Assembly (NCBI RefSeq): GCF_900115155.1
Contig: NZ_FOVM01000008.1
Span: 62,001 to 126,000, forward strand
Direction: 5' to 3'
From: Mycetocola miduiensis
GTDB taxonomy: Bacteria; Actinomycetota; Actinomycetes; Actinomycetales; Microbacteriaceae
Length of the DNA: 64,000 nucleotides
Shown here: piece by piece, positions 19,486 to 30,096 of the stretch
Numbering within the stretch: position 1 is the stretch's first letter
How the letters are laid out: each line of letters opens with the position of its first letter
The notes under the pieces: generated by a model
Database searches by the model: none
Seen by the model: only the letters and a program-made list of their open reading frames with translations
Told to the model about the DNA's origin: nothing
Made by a program: the position numbers and the translations under genes

Positions 19486-19851
19486 ATGGTGGAGTCAGTC
19501 GCACGCGTGCGTCACATCCGCGTCACCCCCATGAAGGCCCGCCGCGTCGTCAACATGATCCGCGGAAAGCAGGCCGCTGAGGCCCTGGCCATTCTGAAGT
19601 TCGCACCGCAGGGTGCGTCAGAACCCGTCTACAAGCTGGTCGCCTCTGCCATCGCGAACGCTCGCGTCAAGGCAGACAAAGACAACCAGTTCCTGGACGA
19701 GCAGGACCTGTACATCGCCAAGGCATTCGTCGACGAGGGTGCAACCCTCAAGCGTTTCCAGCCGCGTGCCCAGGGCCGCGCATTCCAGATTCTGAAGCGC
19801 ACCAGCCACATCACTGTTGTGCTCGCCACTCCTGAGGAGGGTACGAAGTAA
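19486..19851 (+). CDS. rplV: 50S ribosomal protein L22
   Basis: The ATG at 19486 follows AAAAGGAGGAGAG; an upstream start inside rpsS is rejected. The 121-residue product has the motif [15 protein letters not shown] and an extended beta-hairpin region that lines the exit tunnel. Its stop overlaps the rpsC start (TAATG). Confidence 0.97.
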   Translation: MVESVARVRHIRVTPMKARRVVNMIRGKQAAEALAILKFAPQGASEPVYKLVASAIANARVKADKDNQFLDEQDLYIAKAFVDEGATLKRFQPRAQGRAFQILKRTSHITVVLATPEEGTK

Positions 19852-20606
19852 TGGGTCAGAAAGTAAACCCGTACGGCTTCCGCCTCGGCATCACCACCGA
19901 CCACGTGTCGCGTTGGTTTGCCGACAGCACCAAGCCGGGCCAGCGTTACAGCGATTACGTCGCCGAGGACGTCAAGATCCGTCGACTGCTGGGCACCTCG
20001 CTTGACCGCGCCGGTGTCTCGCGCATCGAGATCGAGCGCACCCGTGACCGTGTTCGCGTCGACATTCACACCGCCCGCCCGGGCATCGTGATCGGTCGCC
20101 GCGGCGCCGAGGCGGAGCGCATTCGCACCGACCTCGAAAAGCTCACCGGCAAGCAGATCCAGCTGAACATCCTCGAGGTCAAGAACCCCGAGGCTGACGC
20201 CCAGCTGGTCGCGCAGGGCATCGCCGAGCAGCTCTCCGCACGTGTGGCCTTCCGCCGCGCAATGCGTAAGGGACTGCAGGGCGCCCAGCGCACGTCCACC
20301 GTCAAGGGTGTTCGCATCCAGGTCTCCGGCCGCCTCGGTGGCGCCGAGATGAGCCGTTCCGAGTTCTACCGCGAAGGCCGTGTGCCGCTGCACACGCTCC
20401 GCGCGAACATCGACTACGGCTTCTACGAGGCAAAGACCACCTTCGGCCGCATCGGCGTGAAGGTCTGGATCTACAAGGGCGACATCACCAACAAGGAACT
20501 CGCTCGCGAGCAGGCCAACGCCAAGTCGACCCGCCCAGAGCGTAGCGACCGTCCGCGCCGTGCACCGCGTGCCGAGGCTCCCGTCGCAGAAGGGGCAAGC
20601 GCGTAA
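19851..20606 (+). CDS. rpsC: 30S ribosomal protein S3
   Basis: The 251-residue protein begins [14 protein letters not shown]. It contains a KH domain with the GxxG loop in [12 protein letters not shown] (about residues 80-90) and the C-terminal S3 domain, then a short Arg/Ala-rich tail. S3 forms part of the mRNA entry site and helicase. Confidence 0.98.
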   Translation: MGQKVNPYGFRLGITTDHVSRWFADSTKPGQRYSDYVAEDVKIRRLLGTSLDRAGVSRIEIERTRDRVRVDIHTARPGIVIGRRGAEAERIRTDLEKLTGKQIQLNILEVKNPEADAQLVAQGIAEQLSARVAFRRAMRKGLQGAQRTSTVKGVRIQVSGRLGGAEMSRSEFYREGRVPLHTLRANIDYGFYEAKTTFGRIGVKVWIYKGDITNKELAREQANAKSTRPERSDRPRRAPRAEAPVAEGASA

Positions 20607-20608
20607 TC

Positions 20609-21028
20609 ATGCTTATTCCACGTCGAGTCAAGCACCGCAAGCAGCACCGTCCCCACCGCACTGGCCAGGCCACCGGTGGAACCGTTGTCAGCTTCGGCGA
20701 GTACGGCATCCAGGCCCTCACGCCTGCTTACGTGACCAACCGTCAGATCGAGTCCGCTCGTATCGCGATGACGCGTCACATCAAGCGTGGTGGAAAGGTG
20801 TGGATCAACATCTACCCCGACCGTCCGCTCACCAAGAAGCCTGCCGAAACCCGCATGGGTTCCGGTAAGGGTTCGCCCGAGTGGTGGGTCGCGAACGTCA
20901 AGCCCGGCCGTGTGCTCTTCGAGGTCGCCGGCGTCTCTGAGACGCTTGCCCGCGAAGCACTCACCCGTGCAATCCACAAGCTGCCTCTCAAGGCACGCAT
21001 CATCAAGCGCGAGGAGGGCGACGCATAA
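20609..21028 (+). CDS. rplP: 50S ribosomal protein L16
   Basis: The 139-residue protein begins [15 protein letters not shown] and has the conserved [16 protein letters not shown] segment. L16 supports A-site tRNA binding. Its stop overlaps the rpmC start. Confidence 0.98.
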   Translation: MLIPRRVKHRKQHRPHRTGQATGGTVVSFGEYGIQALTPAYVTNRQIESARIAMTRHIKRGGKVWINIYPDRPLTKKPAETRMGSGKGSPEWWVANVKPGRVLFEVAGVSETLAREALTRAIHKLPLKARIIKREEGDA

Positions 21029-21351
21029 TGGCGATCGGTTCCAAGGAGCTCACCCCCGTTGAGCTCGACACATTTGAAGACGAACGTCTTGTCGACGAGC
21101 TGCGCAAGGCCAAGGAAGAGCTGTTCAACCTGCGCTTCCAGGCCGCTACCGGCCAGCTCGAGACCCACGGCCGCCTGCGTGCCGTGAAGCGCGACATCTC
21201 TCGCATCTACACGATCATCCGTGAGCGCGAGCTCGGCATTCGGGCAACCCCCGTCGCCGCAGAGGTGCCTGCCAAGGCTGCGAAGAAAACCAAGAAGAAG
21301 GATGCGGCCGCTGAGGCAGCACCCGAAACCGAGACTGAGGAGGCCAAGTAA
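21028..21351 (+). CDS. rpmC: 50S ribosomal protein L29 with C-terminal extension
   Basis: The 107-residue product contains the L29 core ([19 protein letters not shown], then the helix [20 protein letters not shown]) within about the first 72 residues. The last 35 or so residues form an Ala/Lys/Glu-rich tail ([18 protein letters not shown]), making it longer than the usual 60-80 residues. Both ends overlap neighbouring genes (TAATG). Confidence 0.96.
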   Translation: MAIGSKELTPVELDTFEDERLVDELRKAKEELFNLRFQAATGQLETHGRLRAVKRDISRIYTIIRERELGIRATPVAAEVPAKAAKKTKKKDAAAEAAPETETEEAK

Positions 21352-21665
21352 TGGCTAAGTCTGACGCTAAGAGCGCAGCACCCGAGGTCGCCGCAGTAGA
21401 GGCCCAGGCCGTTGTTCGTGGCTACCGCAAAACCGCACGTGGCTACGTCATCAGCGACCGCATGGACAAGACCATCGTCGTTGAGGTCGAAGACCGCGTA
21501 AAGCACCCGCTTTACGGCAAGGTCATCCGCCGCACCTCCAAGAGGAAGGTGCACGACGAGCTCAACGCCGCCGGCATCGGTGACCTCGTCCTGATCAGTG
21601 AGACCCGTCCGCTGAGCGCCACCAAGCGCTGGCGCCTGGTCGAGATCCTCGAGAAGGCCAAGTAA
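21351..21665 (+). CDS. rpsQ: 30S ribosomal protein S17
   Basis: The 104-residue protein has the S17 motif [20 protein letters not shown] and the [16 protein letters not shown] end. A 20-25-residue Ala-rich N-terminal extension precedes the core. S17 is a primary binder of 16S rRNA. Confidence 0.97.
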   Translation: MAKSDAKSAAPEVAAVEAQAVVRGYRKTARGYVISDRMDKTIVVEVEDRVKHPLYGKVIRRTSKRKVHDELNAAGIGDLVLISETRPLSATKRWRLVEILEKAK

Positions 21666-21699
21666 GCCTCGCGGCTTGCTTGTCATAAGGAGTTAGAAA

Positions 21700-22068
21700 A
21701 TGCTTCAGCAGGAATCCCGAGTAAAGGTCGCCGACAACACCGGCGCCAAGGAGCTTCTCACCATCCGTGTTCTCGGTGGATCAGGCCGTCGTTACGCCAG
21801 CCTCGGCGACACGATCGTTGCAACGGTCAAGGACGCGATCCCCGGTGGGAACGTCAAGAAGGGTGACGTCGTCAAAGCCGTCATCGTTCGCACCAAGAAG
21901 GAAGTCCGTCGTCCGGACGGCTCCTACATCAAGTTCGATGAGAACGCAGCAGTGATTTTGAAGAACGACGGCGACCCCCGCGGTACCCGTATCTTCGGAC
22001 CGGTCGGTCGCGAGCTTCGCGACAAGAAGTTCATGAAGATCGTCTCGCTGGCACCGGAGGTTATTTAG
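21700..22068 (+). CDS. rplN: 50S ribosomal protein L14
   Basis: The 122-residue protein begins [19 protein letters not shown] and ends [10 protein letters not shown], a full match to L14. AAGGAG lies 10 nt before the ATG. It starts the spc part of the cluster, 34 bp after rpsQ. Confidence 0.98.
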   Translation: MLQQESRVKVADNTGAKELLTIRVLGGSGRRYASLGDTIVATVKDAIPGGNVKKGDVVKAVIVRTKKEVRRPDGSYIKFDENAAVILKNDGDPRGTRIFGPVGRELRDKKFMKIVSLAPEVI

Positions 22069-22070
22069 TC

Positions 22071-22430
22071 ATGGCGAAGATCAAAAAGGGCGACCTCGTC
22101 CAGGTCATCTCAGGTCCGACCCAGGCTCGCGGCGGTTCTCGCGGCAAGCAGGGCAAGGTCATCGAGGTGCTGGTCGAGAAGAACCGCGTCATCGTTGAGG
22201 GCGTCAACTACGTCACCAAGCACGTCCGTCAGGGACAGAGCCAGCGTGGAACGAAGACTGGTGGGATTGAAACCCACGAGGCTCCGATTCACATCTCGAA
22301 CGTGGCGCTCGTCGACCCCGAGACCAAGAAGCCGACTCGCGTCGGCCACCGTAATGAGCAAGTAACGAAGAACGGCGTCACCAAGACGGTCCGCGTTCGT
22401 TACGCCAAAAAGTCAGGTAAGGACCTTTAA
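22071..22430 (+). CDS. rplX: 50S ribosomal protein L24
   Basis: The 119-residue protein has the KOW motif near [10 protein letters not shown] and GKQGKVIEV, and the conserved VNYVTKHVR segment. It initiates 50S assembly. It starts 2 bp after rplN and overlaps rplE by 1 bp. Confidence 0.97.
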   Translation: MAKIKKGDLVQVISGPTQARGGSRGKQGKVIEVLVEKNRVIVEGVNYVTKHVRQGQSQRGTKTGGIETHEAPIHISNVALVDPETKKPTRVGHRNEQVTKNGVTKTVRVRYAKKSGKDL

Positions 22431-23017
22431 TGACTGACACGGCAGTGGAGGCTGGCAAAATCCAGCCCCGCCTCAAGCAGAAGTACAAGGCAGAGCTCCA
22501 GGAGCAGCTGCTCAAGGACCTCGGCCTGACCAACGTGCACCAGATCCCGACGCTCACCAAGATCGTCGTGAACATGGGTGTCGGCGAGGCAGCCCGCGAT
22601 GGCAAGATCATCGATGGCGCCGTCGCCGACCTGACCAAGATCACCGGTCAGAAGCCGCAGATCACGAAGGCACGCAAGTCGATCGCACAGTTCAAGCTGC
22701 GCGAAGGACAGCCCATCGGAACCCACGTCACGCTTCGTGGAGACCGCATGTGGGAGTTCCTCGACCGCCTGCTGAGCCTCGCGCTCCCTCGTATCCGCGA
22801 CTTCCGCGGCCTGAGCCCGAAGCAGTTCGACGGCTCGGGAAACTACACCTTCGGTCTGACCGAGCAGTCGATGTTCCACGAGATCGACCAGGACAAGATC
22901 GACCGGGTTCGCGGTATGGACATCACGGTCGTCACGACCGCGAAGAACGACGAACAGGGTCGCGCGCTGCTCAAGGCGCTCGGCTTCCCGTTCAAGACCG
23001 CTGAAAACCAGGCGTAA
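22430..23017 (+). CDS. rplE: 50S ribosomal protein L5
   Basis: The 195-residue protein has the conserved [11 protein letters not shown] and [19 protein letters not shown] segments. L5 contacts 5S rRNA and P-site tRNA. In most actinobacteria the zinc-type rpsN would follow; here a 243-bp gap leads to rpsH instead. Confidence 0.98.
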   Translation: MTDTAVEAGKIQPRLKQKYKAELQEQLLKDLGLTNVHQIPTLTKIVVNMGVGEAARDGKIIDGAVADLTKITGQKPQITKARKSIAQFKLREGQPIGTHVTLRGDRMWEFLDRLLSLALPRIRDFRGLSPKQFDGSGNYTFGLTEQSMFHEIDQDKIDRVRGMDITVVTTAKNDEQGRALLKALGFPFKTAENQA

Positions 23018-23260
23018 CAGAACACTCAGCAAAGTAGCGGTATATTAGGTCGGTTGCTTGCAGCCGGCTTGGATGCCGCGGCACAACTGAAGAACTTGAT
23101 CGCCTCGGCGCCGGTCGACCGATTTCCTCGTGAAATCGGGAGGCCGGCGCATTGCGGCGAAAAAGATCAGGGGGGCGGAGCATCCGCTTCACCCCTAACC
23201 ACCACAGGTCGTCATTCGTGTAACGGGTGAACGAAACCTGGTGAACGAAGGAAATCACCT
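23018..23260 (+). other. Gene-free gap where rpsN would be expected, with a strong hairpin
   Basis: No S14-like CxxC...CxxC sequence is present on either strand. The gap contains a two-part hairpin: outer stem GCGCCGG (23108-23114) with CCGGCGC (23144-23150), and inner stem CGATTTC (23120-23126) with GAAATCG (23132-23138) around a 5-nt loop. No T-tract follows. TATATT at 23041-23046 could be a -10 element, but no -35 is evident. Confidence 0.55.
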
Positions 23261-23659
23261 ATGACAATGACAGATCCGGTCGCAGACATGCTGACCAGAC
23301 TGCGCAACGCGAACTCGGCACACCACGACACCGTGTCGATGCCGCACTCGAAGCTCAAGTCGCACATCGCCGACATCCTCACCTCTGAGGGCTACATCTC
23401 CGGCTGGGAAGTTGCAGACGCTCGCGTCGGCCAGACCCTCACCCTGAACCTCAAGTTCGGCCCGAACCGTGAACGCTCCATCGTGGGCATCAAGCGCGTT
23501 TCGAAGCCCGGCCTCCGTGTCTACGCAAAGTCGACCGAGATCCCCAAGGTTCTCGGTGGCCTCGGCGTCGCCATCCTGTCCACCTCCTCCGGTCTGCTCA
23601 CCGACCGTCAGGCCGAGAAGAAGGGCGTAGGTGGGGAAGTCCTCGCCTACGTGTGGTAG
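23261..23659 (+). CDS. rpsH: 30S ribosomal protein S8
   Basis: The 132-residue protein begins [20 protein letters not shown] and ends with the conserved [11 protein letters not shown]. In many bacteria S8 is the translational repressor of the spc operon. The ATG follows GAAGGAAA. Confidence 0.98.
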   Translation: MTMTDPVADMLTRLRNANSAHHDTVSMPHSKLKSHIADILTSEGYISGWEVADARVGQTLTLNLKFGPNRERSIVGIKRVSKPGLRVYAKSTEIPKVLGGLGVAILSTSSGLLTDRQAEKKGVGGEVLAYVW

Positions 23660-23665
23660 CCACAA

Positions 23666-24202
23666 ATGTCGCGTATTGGAAGACTCCCCATTGAGATCCC
23701 CGCAGGCGTCACCGTCGCGGTCGACGGCTCCGTCGTCTCCGTCAAGGGCCCGAAGGGCGAGCTGATGCTCACCGTCGCCAGCCCGATCGAGGCCACGGTC
23801 GAGGACAACCAGGTTCTGGTTACCCGGCCGGACGACGAGCGTGAATCGCGCTCCCTGCACGGGCTCACCCGTACCCTCATCAGCAACCAGATCATCGGCG
23901 TCACCCAGGGTTACACCAAGGGCCTCGAAGTTGTCGGAACCGGTTACCGCGTGGCTCAGAAGGGCAGCTCGGTCGAGTTCGCCCTCGGCTTCTCCCACCC
24001 GGTCCTGATCGAGCCGCCTGCTGGCATCACGCTCACCGTCGAGGGCAACAACAAGCTCACGGTGTCCGGGATCGACAAGCAGGCCGTCGGCGAGGCTGCT
24101 GCCAACATCCGTAAGATTCGCAAGCCTGAGCCCTACAAGGGCAAGGGTGTGCGTTACGCCGGCGAGATCGTTCGCCGCAAGGCCGGAAAGGCTGGTAAGT
24201 AA
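23666..24202 (+). CDS. rplF: 50S ribosomal protein L6
   Basis: The 178-residue protein begins [17 protein letters not shown], has the internal duplicated fold typical of L6, and ends with [16 protein letters not shown] plus a Lys-rich tail. It lies near the sarcin-ricin loop. Confidence 0.98.
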   Translation: MSRIGRLPIEIPAGVTVAVDGSVVSVKGPKGELMLTVASPIEATVEDNQVLVTRPDDERESRSLHGLTRTLISNQIIGVTQGYTKGLEVVGTGYRVAQKGSSVEFALGFSHPVLIEPPAGITLTVEGNNKLTVSGIDKQAVGEAAANIRKIRKPEPYKGKGVRYAGEIVRRKAGKAGK

Positions 24203-24204
24203 CC

Positions 24205-24564
24205 ATGGCCGTAAAGTCCAAGTCGGCTGCCCGTGACCGTCGTCACGCGCGCCTCCGTAAGAAGATCGATGGAACCGCGGCTCGCCCGCGTCTCGTCGTG
24301 ACCCGTTCGGCTCGTCACGTATTCGTCCAGGTCGTTGACGACAGCAAGGGTTTCACCCTCGCGTCGGCATCCACCCTCGAAGCTGACCTCCGTACCTTTG
24401 ACGGTGACAAGACCGCCAAAGCCAGGAAGGTCGGCGAGCTCGTTGCAGAACGTGCGAAGAGCGCCGGTATCGAAGAAGTCGTTTTTGACCGTGGTGGTAA
24501 CCGGTACGCGGGTCGCGTTGCGGCCATCGCCGAAGGTGCTCGAGAGGGTGGGTTGAACCTGTGA
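24205..24564 (+). CDS. rplR: 50S ribosomal protein L18
   Basis: The 119-residue protein has the motif [18 protein letters not shown] and ends [20 protein letters not shown], typical of the 5S rRNA-binding L18. The stop overlaps the rpsE GTG start by 4 bp. Confidence 0.97.
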   Translation: MAVKSKSAARDRRHARLRKKIDGTAARPRLVVTRSARHVFVQVVDDSKGFTLASASTLEADLRTFDGDKTAKARKVGELVAERAKSAGIEEVVFDRGGNRYAGRVAAIAEGAREGGLNL

Positions 24565-25283
24565 GTGATGCAAGCAAGGTTGAGGCCGCTACCGCGGACC
24601 AGCCAGTTGAGAAGCCGGTCGAGACCGCTGCCGGAACCGAAAGCTCCGGGCGCGTTGACGCACGGGGCGACCGCGGCAGCCGTGGCGGCCGGGGCGAACG
24701 CAACCAGGGTCGCGAGCGCAACAGCCGCGACGCTGACAAGAGCCAGTTCCTCGAGCGCGTTGTCACCATCAACCGCGTGTCCAAGGTCGTCAAGGGTGGT
24801 CGTCGCTTCAGCTTCACCGCTCTCGTCGTCGTCGGAGACGGAAACGGTCTCGTTGGTGTCGGCTACGGCAAGGCACGCGAAGTTCCCCTCGCGATCTCGA
24901 AGGGCGTCGAAGAAGCCAAGAAGAACTTCTTCCGCGTTCCCCGGGTCGGATCGACCATCCCGCACCCCGTCCAGGGTGAGGCTGCTGCCGGAGTCGTCCT
25001 CCTGCGTCCGGCCGCTGCAGGTACCGGTGTTATCGCCGGTGGTCCTGTGCGCGCCGTTCTGGAGTGCGCCGGCATCCACGACGTCCTGAGCAAGTCGCTC
25101 GGTTCGTCGAACACGATCAACATCGTTCACGCCACTGTTACGGCGCTGAAGATGCTCGAAGAGCCCCGCGCTGTTGCAGCCCGCCGTGGCAAGGAGTACT
25201 CAGAAATCGCTCCTGCCAAGCTGCTCGAGATCGAGGCTCAGGCCGCTGCCAAGGCTGCGGCTACCGCAAAGGTAGGTGCCTGA
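24561..25283 (+). CDS. rpsE: 30S ribosomal protein S5 with RGG-like N-terminal extension
   Basis: The 240-residue protein has the S5 core from about residue 54 on ([31 protein letters not shown]). The first 50 or so residues are an acidic then Arg/Gly-rich extension ([20 protein letters not shown]). S5 contributes to decoding fidelity and mRNA unwinding. A GTG start is chosen at the rplR overlap. Its stop overlaps the rpmD ATG. Confidence 0.96.
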   Translation: MSDASKVEAATADQPVEKPVETAAGTESSGRVDARGDRGSRGGRGERNQGRERNSRDADKSQFLERVVTINRVSKVVKGGRRFSFTALVVVGDGNGLVGVGYGKAREVPLAISKGVEEAKKNFFRVPRVGSTIPHPVQGEAAAGVVLLRPAAAGTGVIAGGPVRAVLECAGIHDVLSKSLGSSNTINIVHATVTALKMLEEPRAVAARRGKEYSEIAPAKLLEIEAQAAAKAAATAKVGA

Positions 25284-25465
25284 TGGCTCAGCTGAAGATC
25301 ACGCAGACCAAATCCAAAATTAGTGAGAAGCAGTACCAGCGCGACACGCTGCGCAGCCTGGGACTGAAGCGCATCGGTGCTGTCGTCGTCCGCGAGGACA
25401 ACGCGCAGAACCGTGGCTACGTCAACACTGTTGCTCACCTCGTAAAGGTTGAGGAGATCGACTAA
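25283..25465 (+). CDS. rpmD: 50S ribosomal protein L30
   Basis: The 60-residue protein begins [17 protein letters not shown] and has the conserved [11 protein letters not shown] motif. The frame is open further upstream inside rpsE, but the ATG at 25283 gives the normal L30 length. Both ends overlap neighbours. Confidence 0.96.
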   Translation: MAQLKITQTKSKISEKQYQRDTLRSLGLKRIGAVVVREDNAQNRGYVNTVAHLVKVEEID

Positions 25466-26142
25466 TGGCTGACGACAAGAAGGACGTCACCGAGGAGACC
25501 GCCAAGAAGGCTCCCGCGAAGAAGGCGCCCGCCAAGGCTGCTGCCGACAAGGCTCCAGCCAAGAAGGCTCCTGCGAAGAAGGCTGCTGCTCCGAAGGAAT
25601 CGGCCAAGGCTGAGACCGTTGCGGCTGACGCGCCGAAGGCTCCCGTCAAGAAGGCTCCGGCAAAGAAGGCTCCGGCCAAGAATGCCGAAGAAGAGACCCC
25701 ACGCGCCCAGGTGCTCAAGGTCCACCACCTCCGCCCGGCAGAAGGATCCAAGAAGGCACGCCAGCGTGTCGGTCGTGGTGAAGGCTCGAAGGGTAAGACG
25801 GCTGGCCGCGGTACCAAGGGTACGAAGGCGCGCAACACGGTTCGGCCTGGCTTCCAGGGCGGACAGCTTCCGCTGCACATGCGTGCTCCGAAGCTGCGCG
25901 GGTTCAAGAACCCGTTCCGCGTCGAGTACCAGGTCGTGAACCTCGAGAAGCTCGCTGAGCTCTACCCGAAGGGCGGAGACGTCACCGTCTCCGACCTCGT
26001 GGCCAAGGGCGCCGTTCGCAAGAACGAGAAGGTCAAGGTCCTCGGAGACGGCGACATTTCCGTGAAGCTGACGATTTCCGTAGACAAGGTCTCCGGGTCG
26101 GCTGAGCAGAAGATCGTCGCCGCTGGCGGTTCTGTAAAGTAA
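25465..26142 (+). CDS. rplO: 50S ribosomal protein L15 with histone H1-like N-terminal extension
   Basis: The L15 core starts near residue 82 ([37 protein letters not shown]). It is preceded by about 80 residues of repeated AKKAPAKK-type sequence, so the protein is 225 residues against the usual 145 or so. The extension resembles the C-terminal tails of actinobacterial HupB and eukaryotic H1. It begins directly at the ATG that overlaps the rpmD stop, and there is no internal start with a better ribosome-binding site, so it is probably translated. A strong hairpin follows the gene. Confidence 0.95.
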   Translation: MADDKKDVTEETAKKAPAKKAPAKAAADKAPAKKAPAKKAAAPKESAKAETVAADAPKAPVKKAPAKKAPAKNAEEETPRAQVLKVHHLRPAEGSKKARQRVGRGEGSKGKTAGRGTKGTKARNTVRPGFQGGQLPLHMRAPKLRGFKNPFRVEYQVVNLEKLAELYPKGGDVTVSDLVAKGAVRKNEKVKVLGDGDISVKLTISVDKVSGSAEQKIVAAGGSVK

Positions 26143-26201
26143 TTCCACAGACGCCGGTCTGTCCGTCGCGCAAAGCGAACGGGGAACCGATTGTTCGACG
26201 G

Positions 26202-26240
26202 GCCCGGTAATCGAGTAGATTCGATTGCCGGGCCTGTTTG
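26202..26240 (+). terminator. Terminator-like hairpin between rplO and secY
   Basis: A 14-bp stem with one G-T wobble, GGCCCGGTAATCGA (26202-26215) with TCGATTGCCGGGCC (26222-26235), is followed by TGTTT. It could end or attenuate the ribosomal transcript ahead of secY. Confidence 0.7.
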
Positions 26241-26303
26241 ACGACTGGACCATTTACCGGCACCAAGAGCTGAAATACTCGGCTCGAAACCAGGAGGCCT
26301 TTT

Positions 26304-27622
<1,319 letters not shown>

Positions 27623-27626
<4 letters not shown>

Positions 27627-28216
27627 GCGCGCGTCTGCTGATCGTCGGCCCGCCAGGAGCCGGCAAGGGAACGCAGGCGGCAGTCCTCGCGGACGCGCTC
27701 GGGATCCCGGCGATCTCTACCGGAGACATCTTCCGCGCCAACATCAAGGAAGGCACGGAGCTTGGGCAGAAAGTCCAGGCGATCGTGTCCTCCGGCGGGT
27801 ACGTTCCGGACTCCCTCACCAACGCCATCGTTCAGGACCGGCTGCACCAGGCGGATGCTGTCAACGGCTTCCTCCTCGACGGCTATCCGCGGACCGCGGA
27901 CCAGGTAGCCGAACTCGACCGCATCCTCGCCGAAACCGGTTCGGAGCTTGGCGCCGTCGTCCAGCTCGTCGCTGACCCTGACGAGGTCGTTAAGCGGCTG
28001 CTGAAGAGGGCTGCCGAGCAGGGCCGCGCCGACGACACCGAAGAGGTCATCCGTCACCGCCAGGACGTGTACCACGAGCAGACCGAGCCGGTGATCGCCG
28101 CGTACAAGGACCGTGGCATCGTCGTCGAGGTCGACGGGCTCGGCGAGGTCGACGAGGTCAGCGAGCGTGTCCGCGCCGCTCTCGCCGAGCACGGCGTTCG
28201 GTTCCCAACGTCCTGA
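27623..28216 (+). CDS. adk: Adenylate kinase (short form)
   Basis: The 197-residue enzyme interconverts ATP + AMP and 2 ADP. The P-loop [10 protein letters not shown] is near residues 8-17 and the [10 protein letters not shown] motif follows. The lid is short and lacks the four-cysteine zinc site, as in mycobacterial adenylate kinases. The gene overlaps both secY and map. Confidence 0.97.
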
Positions 28217-29043
28217 TGCTTCGCAAATCGATCTACAAGTCACCGGCGCAGCTCCGGCTGATGCTGGAGCCAGGCCGGATCACCGCAGCATCGCTTGTCG
28301 CGGCCAGGGAAGCTCTGCGCGTCGGCGGGACGACCGCACAGGTGGATGCCGCCGCGGAGAAGGCCATCCTGGACCTGGGCGCGTCACCGAACTTCAAGCT
28401 CGAAGCCGGTTATTTCCACACGATCTGCGCATCGGTAAACGAGGACGTCGTCCACGGGATCCCCAACGGCCGCGTTCTCGAGCCTGGTGACATCGTCTCG
28501 ATCGACAGCGGAGCGATCCTCGGCGGCTGGAACGGCGACGCCGCGATCAGCATCGTTCTGCCTGACCCGGCGCGGCCCGAGCTGGTCGCCGAGCGACAGA
28601 AGCTTTCGGATGTGACCGAGGGCTCGCTGTGGGCTGGAATCGCCCGGCTCGCCACCGCTAAGCACCTCAATGAGGTCGGCGACGCGGTACAGGGCTATGT
28701 CGAAGACCGTGGCACCTACGGCATCCTCACCGACTACGTCGGGCACGGTATCGGCCGATCCATGCACGAGGCGCCGCCCGTTTTCAACTACCGGGTGCGG
28801 CAGAAGGGCCCCGAGGTCAAACCAGGGCTCGTCGTCGCGATCGAACCGATGGTCGTACTCGGCAGCATCGACACGCACACCAAGGACGATGACTGGACCG
28901 TCGCAACCGATGACGGCCTCGCCGCCGCCCACTGGGAGCACAGTGTCGCCGTGCACAAGGACGGCATCTGGGTGCTCACCGCCGAAGACGGCGGGGCACG
29001 CGGTCTGGCACCGTTCGGGATCACGCCGACGCCGATCGCCTGA
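28216..29043 (+). CDS. map: Methionine aminopeptidase, type I
   Basis: The 275-residue metalloenzyme removes N-terminal Met. The expected metal ligands are visible in SIDSG, GWNGDAA, GHGIGRSMHEAP, VVAIEPM and WEHSVAVH. The substrate-binding CASVNEDVVHGIP segment is present. The adk-map pair is coupled (TGATG). In most actinobacteria infA follows; here an 8.7-kb stretch separates them. Confidence 0.97.
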   Translation: MLRKSIYKSPAQLRLMLEPGRITAASLVAAREALRVGGTTAQVDAAAEKAILDLGASPNFKLEAGYFHTICASVNEDVVHGIPNGRVLEPGDIVSIDSGAILGGWNGDAAISIVLPDPARPELVAERQKLSDVTEGSLWAGIARLATAKHLNEVGDAVQGYVEDRGTYGILTDYVGHGIGRSMHEAPPVFNYRVRQKGPEVKPGLVVAIEPMVVLGSIDTHTKDDDWTVATDDGLAAAHWEHSVAVHKDGIWVLTAEDGGARGLAPFGITPTPIA

Positions 29044-29062
29044 TCCGGATCTCCGGCCGCGC

Positions 29063-29068
29063 TAGGGT
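29063..29068 (+). promoter_or_regulatory. -10 hexamer TAGGGT, leaderless-type promoter
   Basis: TAGGGT lies 7 nt before the ATG at 29076, with no Shine-Dalgarno sequence between them. A weak -35 match, CTGATC, lies 17 bp upstream at the end of map. Confidence 0.5.
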
Positions 29069-29075
29069 CGAGTCC

Positions 29076-29960
29076 ATGACGACGCCACACGTGATCCTGC
29101 TCGACCCGATCCCCGCGGACGCCGAGGCGACGAAAGCTTCGATTTCGGCCTCCCTCCGCTTCGTGTCGGCAGACGAGCCGATCCTCACCGCCTTCGACGC
29201 CGGCGCCGGCCGGGGCGACGGCATCTTCGAGACTCTCGGGGTGAGCGATGGTCGCGCGCGGGGTATCGACGCGCACCTCGCCCGCCTGGAGGCGTCCGCC
29301 GAGAAGCTGGACCTGCCCGCACCGAACCTCGCGCAGTGGCGCGGGGGAGTGGAGGCGCTTCTGGCTGCCTTGCCGCCCAAGGGCCAGGCATCGGTCCGCC
29401 TCGTGATCACCCGGGGAACCGACGAGGCCGGCCCGCCGACCTGCTGGCTCACGGGCACGCCTGTTTCAAGCGATTTCCCGGAGCGTACCGACGGCATCCG
29501 CGTCGTCACTCTCAGCCGCGGCTATGCGAACGACGTCGGCGAAAACGCACCCTGGCTGTTGGTCGGCGCGAAGACCCTGTCGTACGCGATCAACATGGCC
29601 GCTCTCCGCGAAGCGAAAAGCCGCGGGGCTGACGACGTCGTGTTCACTTCCACCGACGGATTCGCGCTCGAGGGGCCGACCTCGTCGCTGATTCTGCGAC
29701 AGGGCAACACCATCCTCACGCCGGCGATCCAGCACGGAATCCTCGCGGGAACCACGCAATCGGACCTTTTCGAGTTCCTCCAGGACGACGGCTTCGAGTG
29801 CGTGTACCGAACGATCGAGGTCGGCGAACTTCTACGGTCGGATGCCGCCTGGCTGGTCTCCAGTGTGCGGCTGGCTGCCCCGATCACGGCCGTCGACGGC
29901 GAGGCTGTTCCGACCGACCTCGAGCTGACAGCGCGGATGAACGCGGCGCTGCTCGCCTGA
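29076..29960 (+). CDS. pabC: Class IV aminotransferase, probable aminodeoxychorismate lyase
   Basis: The 294-residue PLP enzyme has the class IV (fold type IV) pattern: GDGIFETLGV near residue 47, the PLP lysine at Lys166 in GAKTLSYAINMAAL and the DGFALEGPTSSLI motif that binds the PLP phosphate. The most likely reaction is conversion of aminodeoxychorismate to 4-aminobenzoate plus pyruvate for folate synthesis. Branched-chain or D-amino acid aminotransferases of the same fold cannot be excluded. It appears to be transcribed from its own leaderless promoter. It is convergent with the MtlR-like gene; the 136-bp gap after it (29961-30096) shows no clear terminator. Confidence 0.82.
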   Translation: MTTPHVILLDPIPADAEATKASISASLRFVSADEPILTAFDAGAGRGDGIFETLGVSDGRARGIDAHLARLEASAEKLDLPAPNLAQWRGGVEALLAALPPKGQASVRLVITRGTDEAGPPTCWLTGTPVSSDFPERTDGIRVVTLSRGYANDVGENAPWLLVGAKTLSYAINMAALREAKSRGADDVVFTSTDGFALEGPTSSLILRQGNTILTPAIQHGILAGTTQSDLFEFLQDDGFECVYRTIEVGELLRSDAAWLVSSVRLAAPITAVDGEAVPTDLELTARMNAALLA

Positions 29961-30096
29961 CGCCGCTGTTGCTCGGTCGTTATTGGCTGGACGGGGCGTT
30001 GCCCGGTCGGATTCGGCTGGAGTTCATCGTGCGGAGCAACCGTTTTCGACCGAGCGGCGGGGGACCACGCCGGCGGTCGGCGCACAAGCCCGGGTG

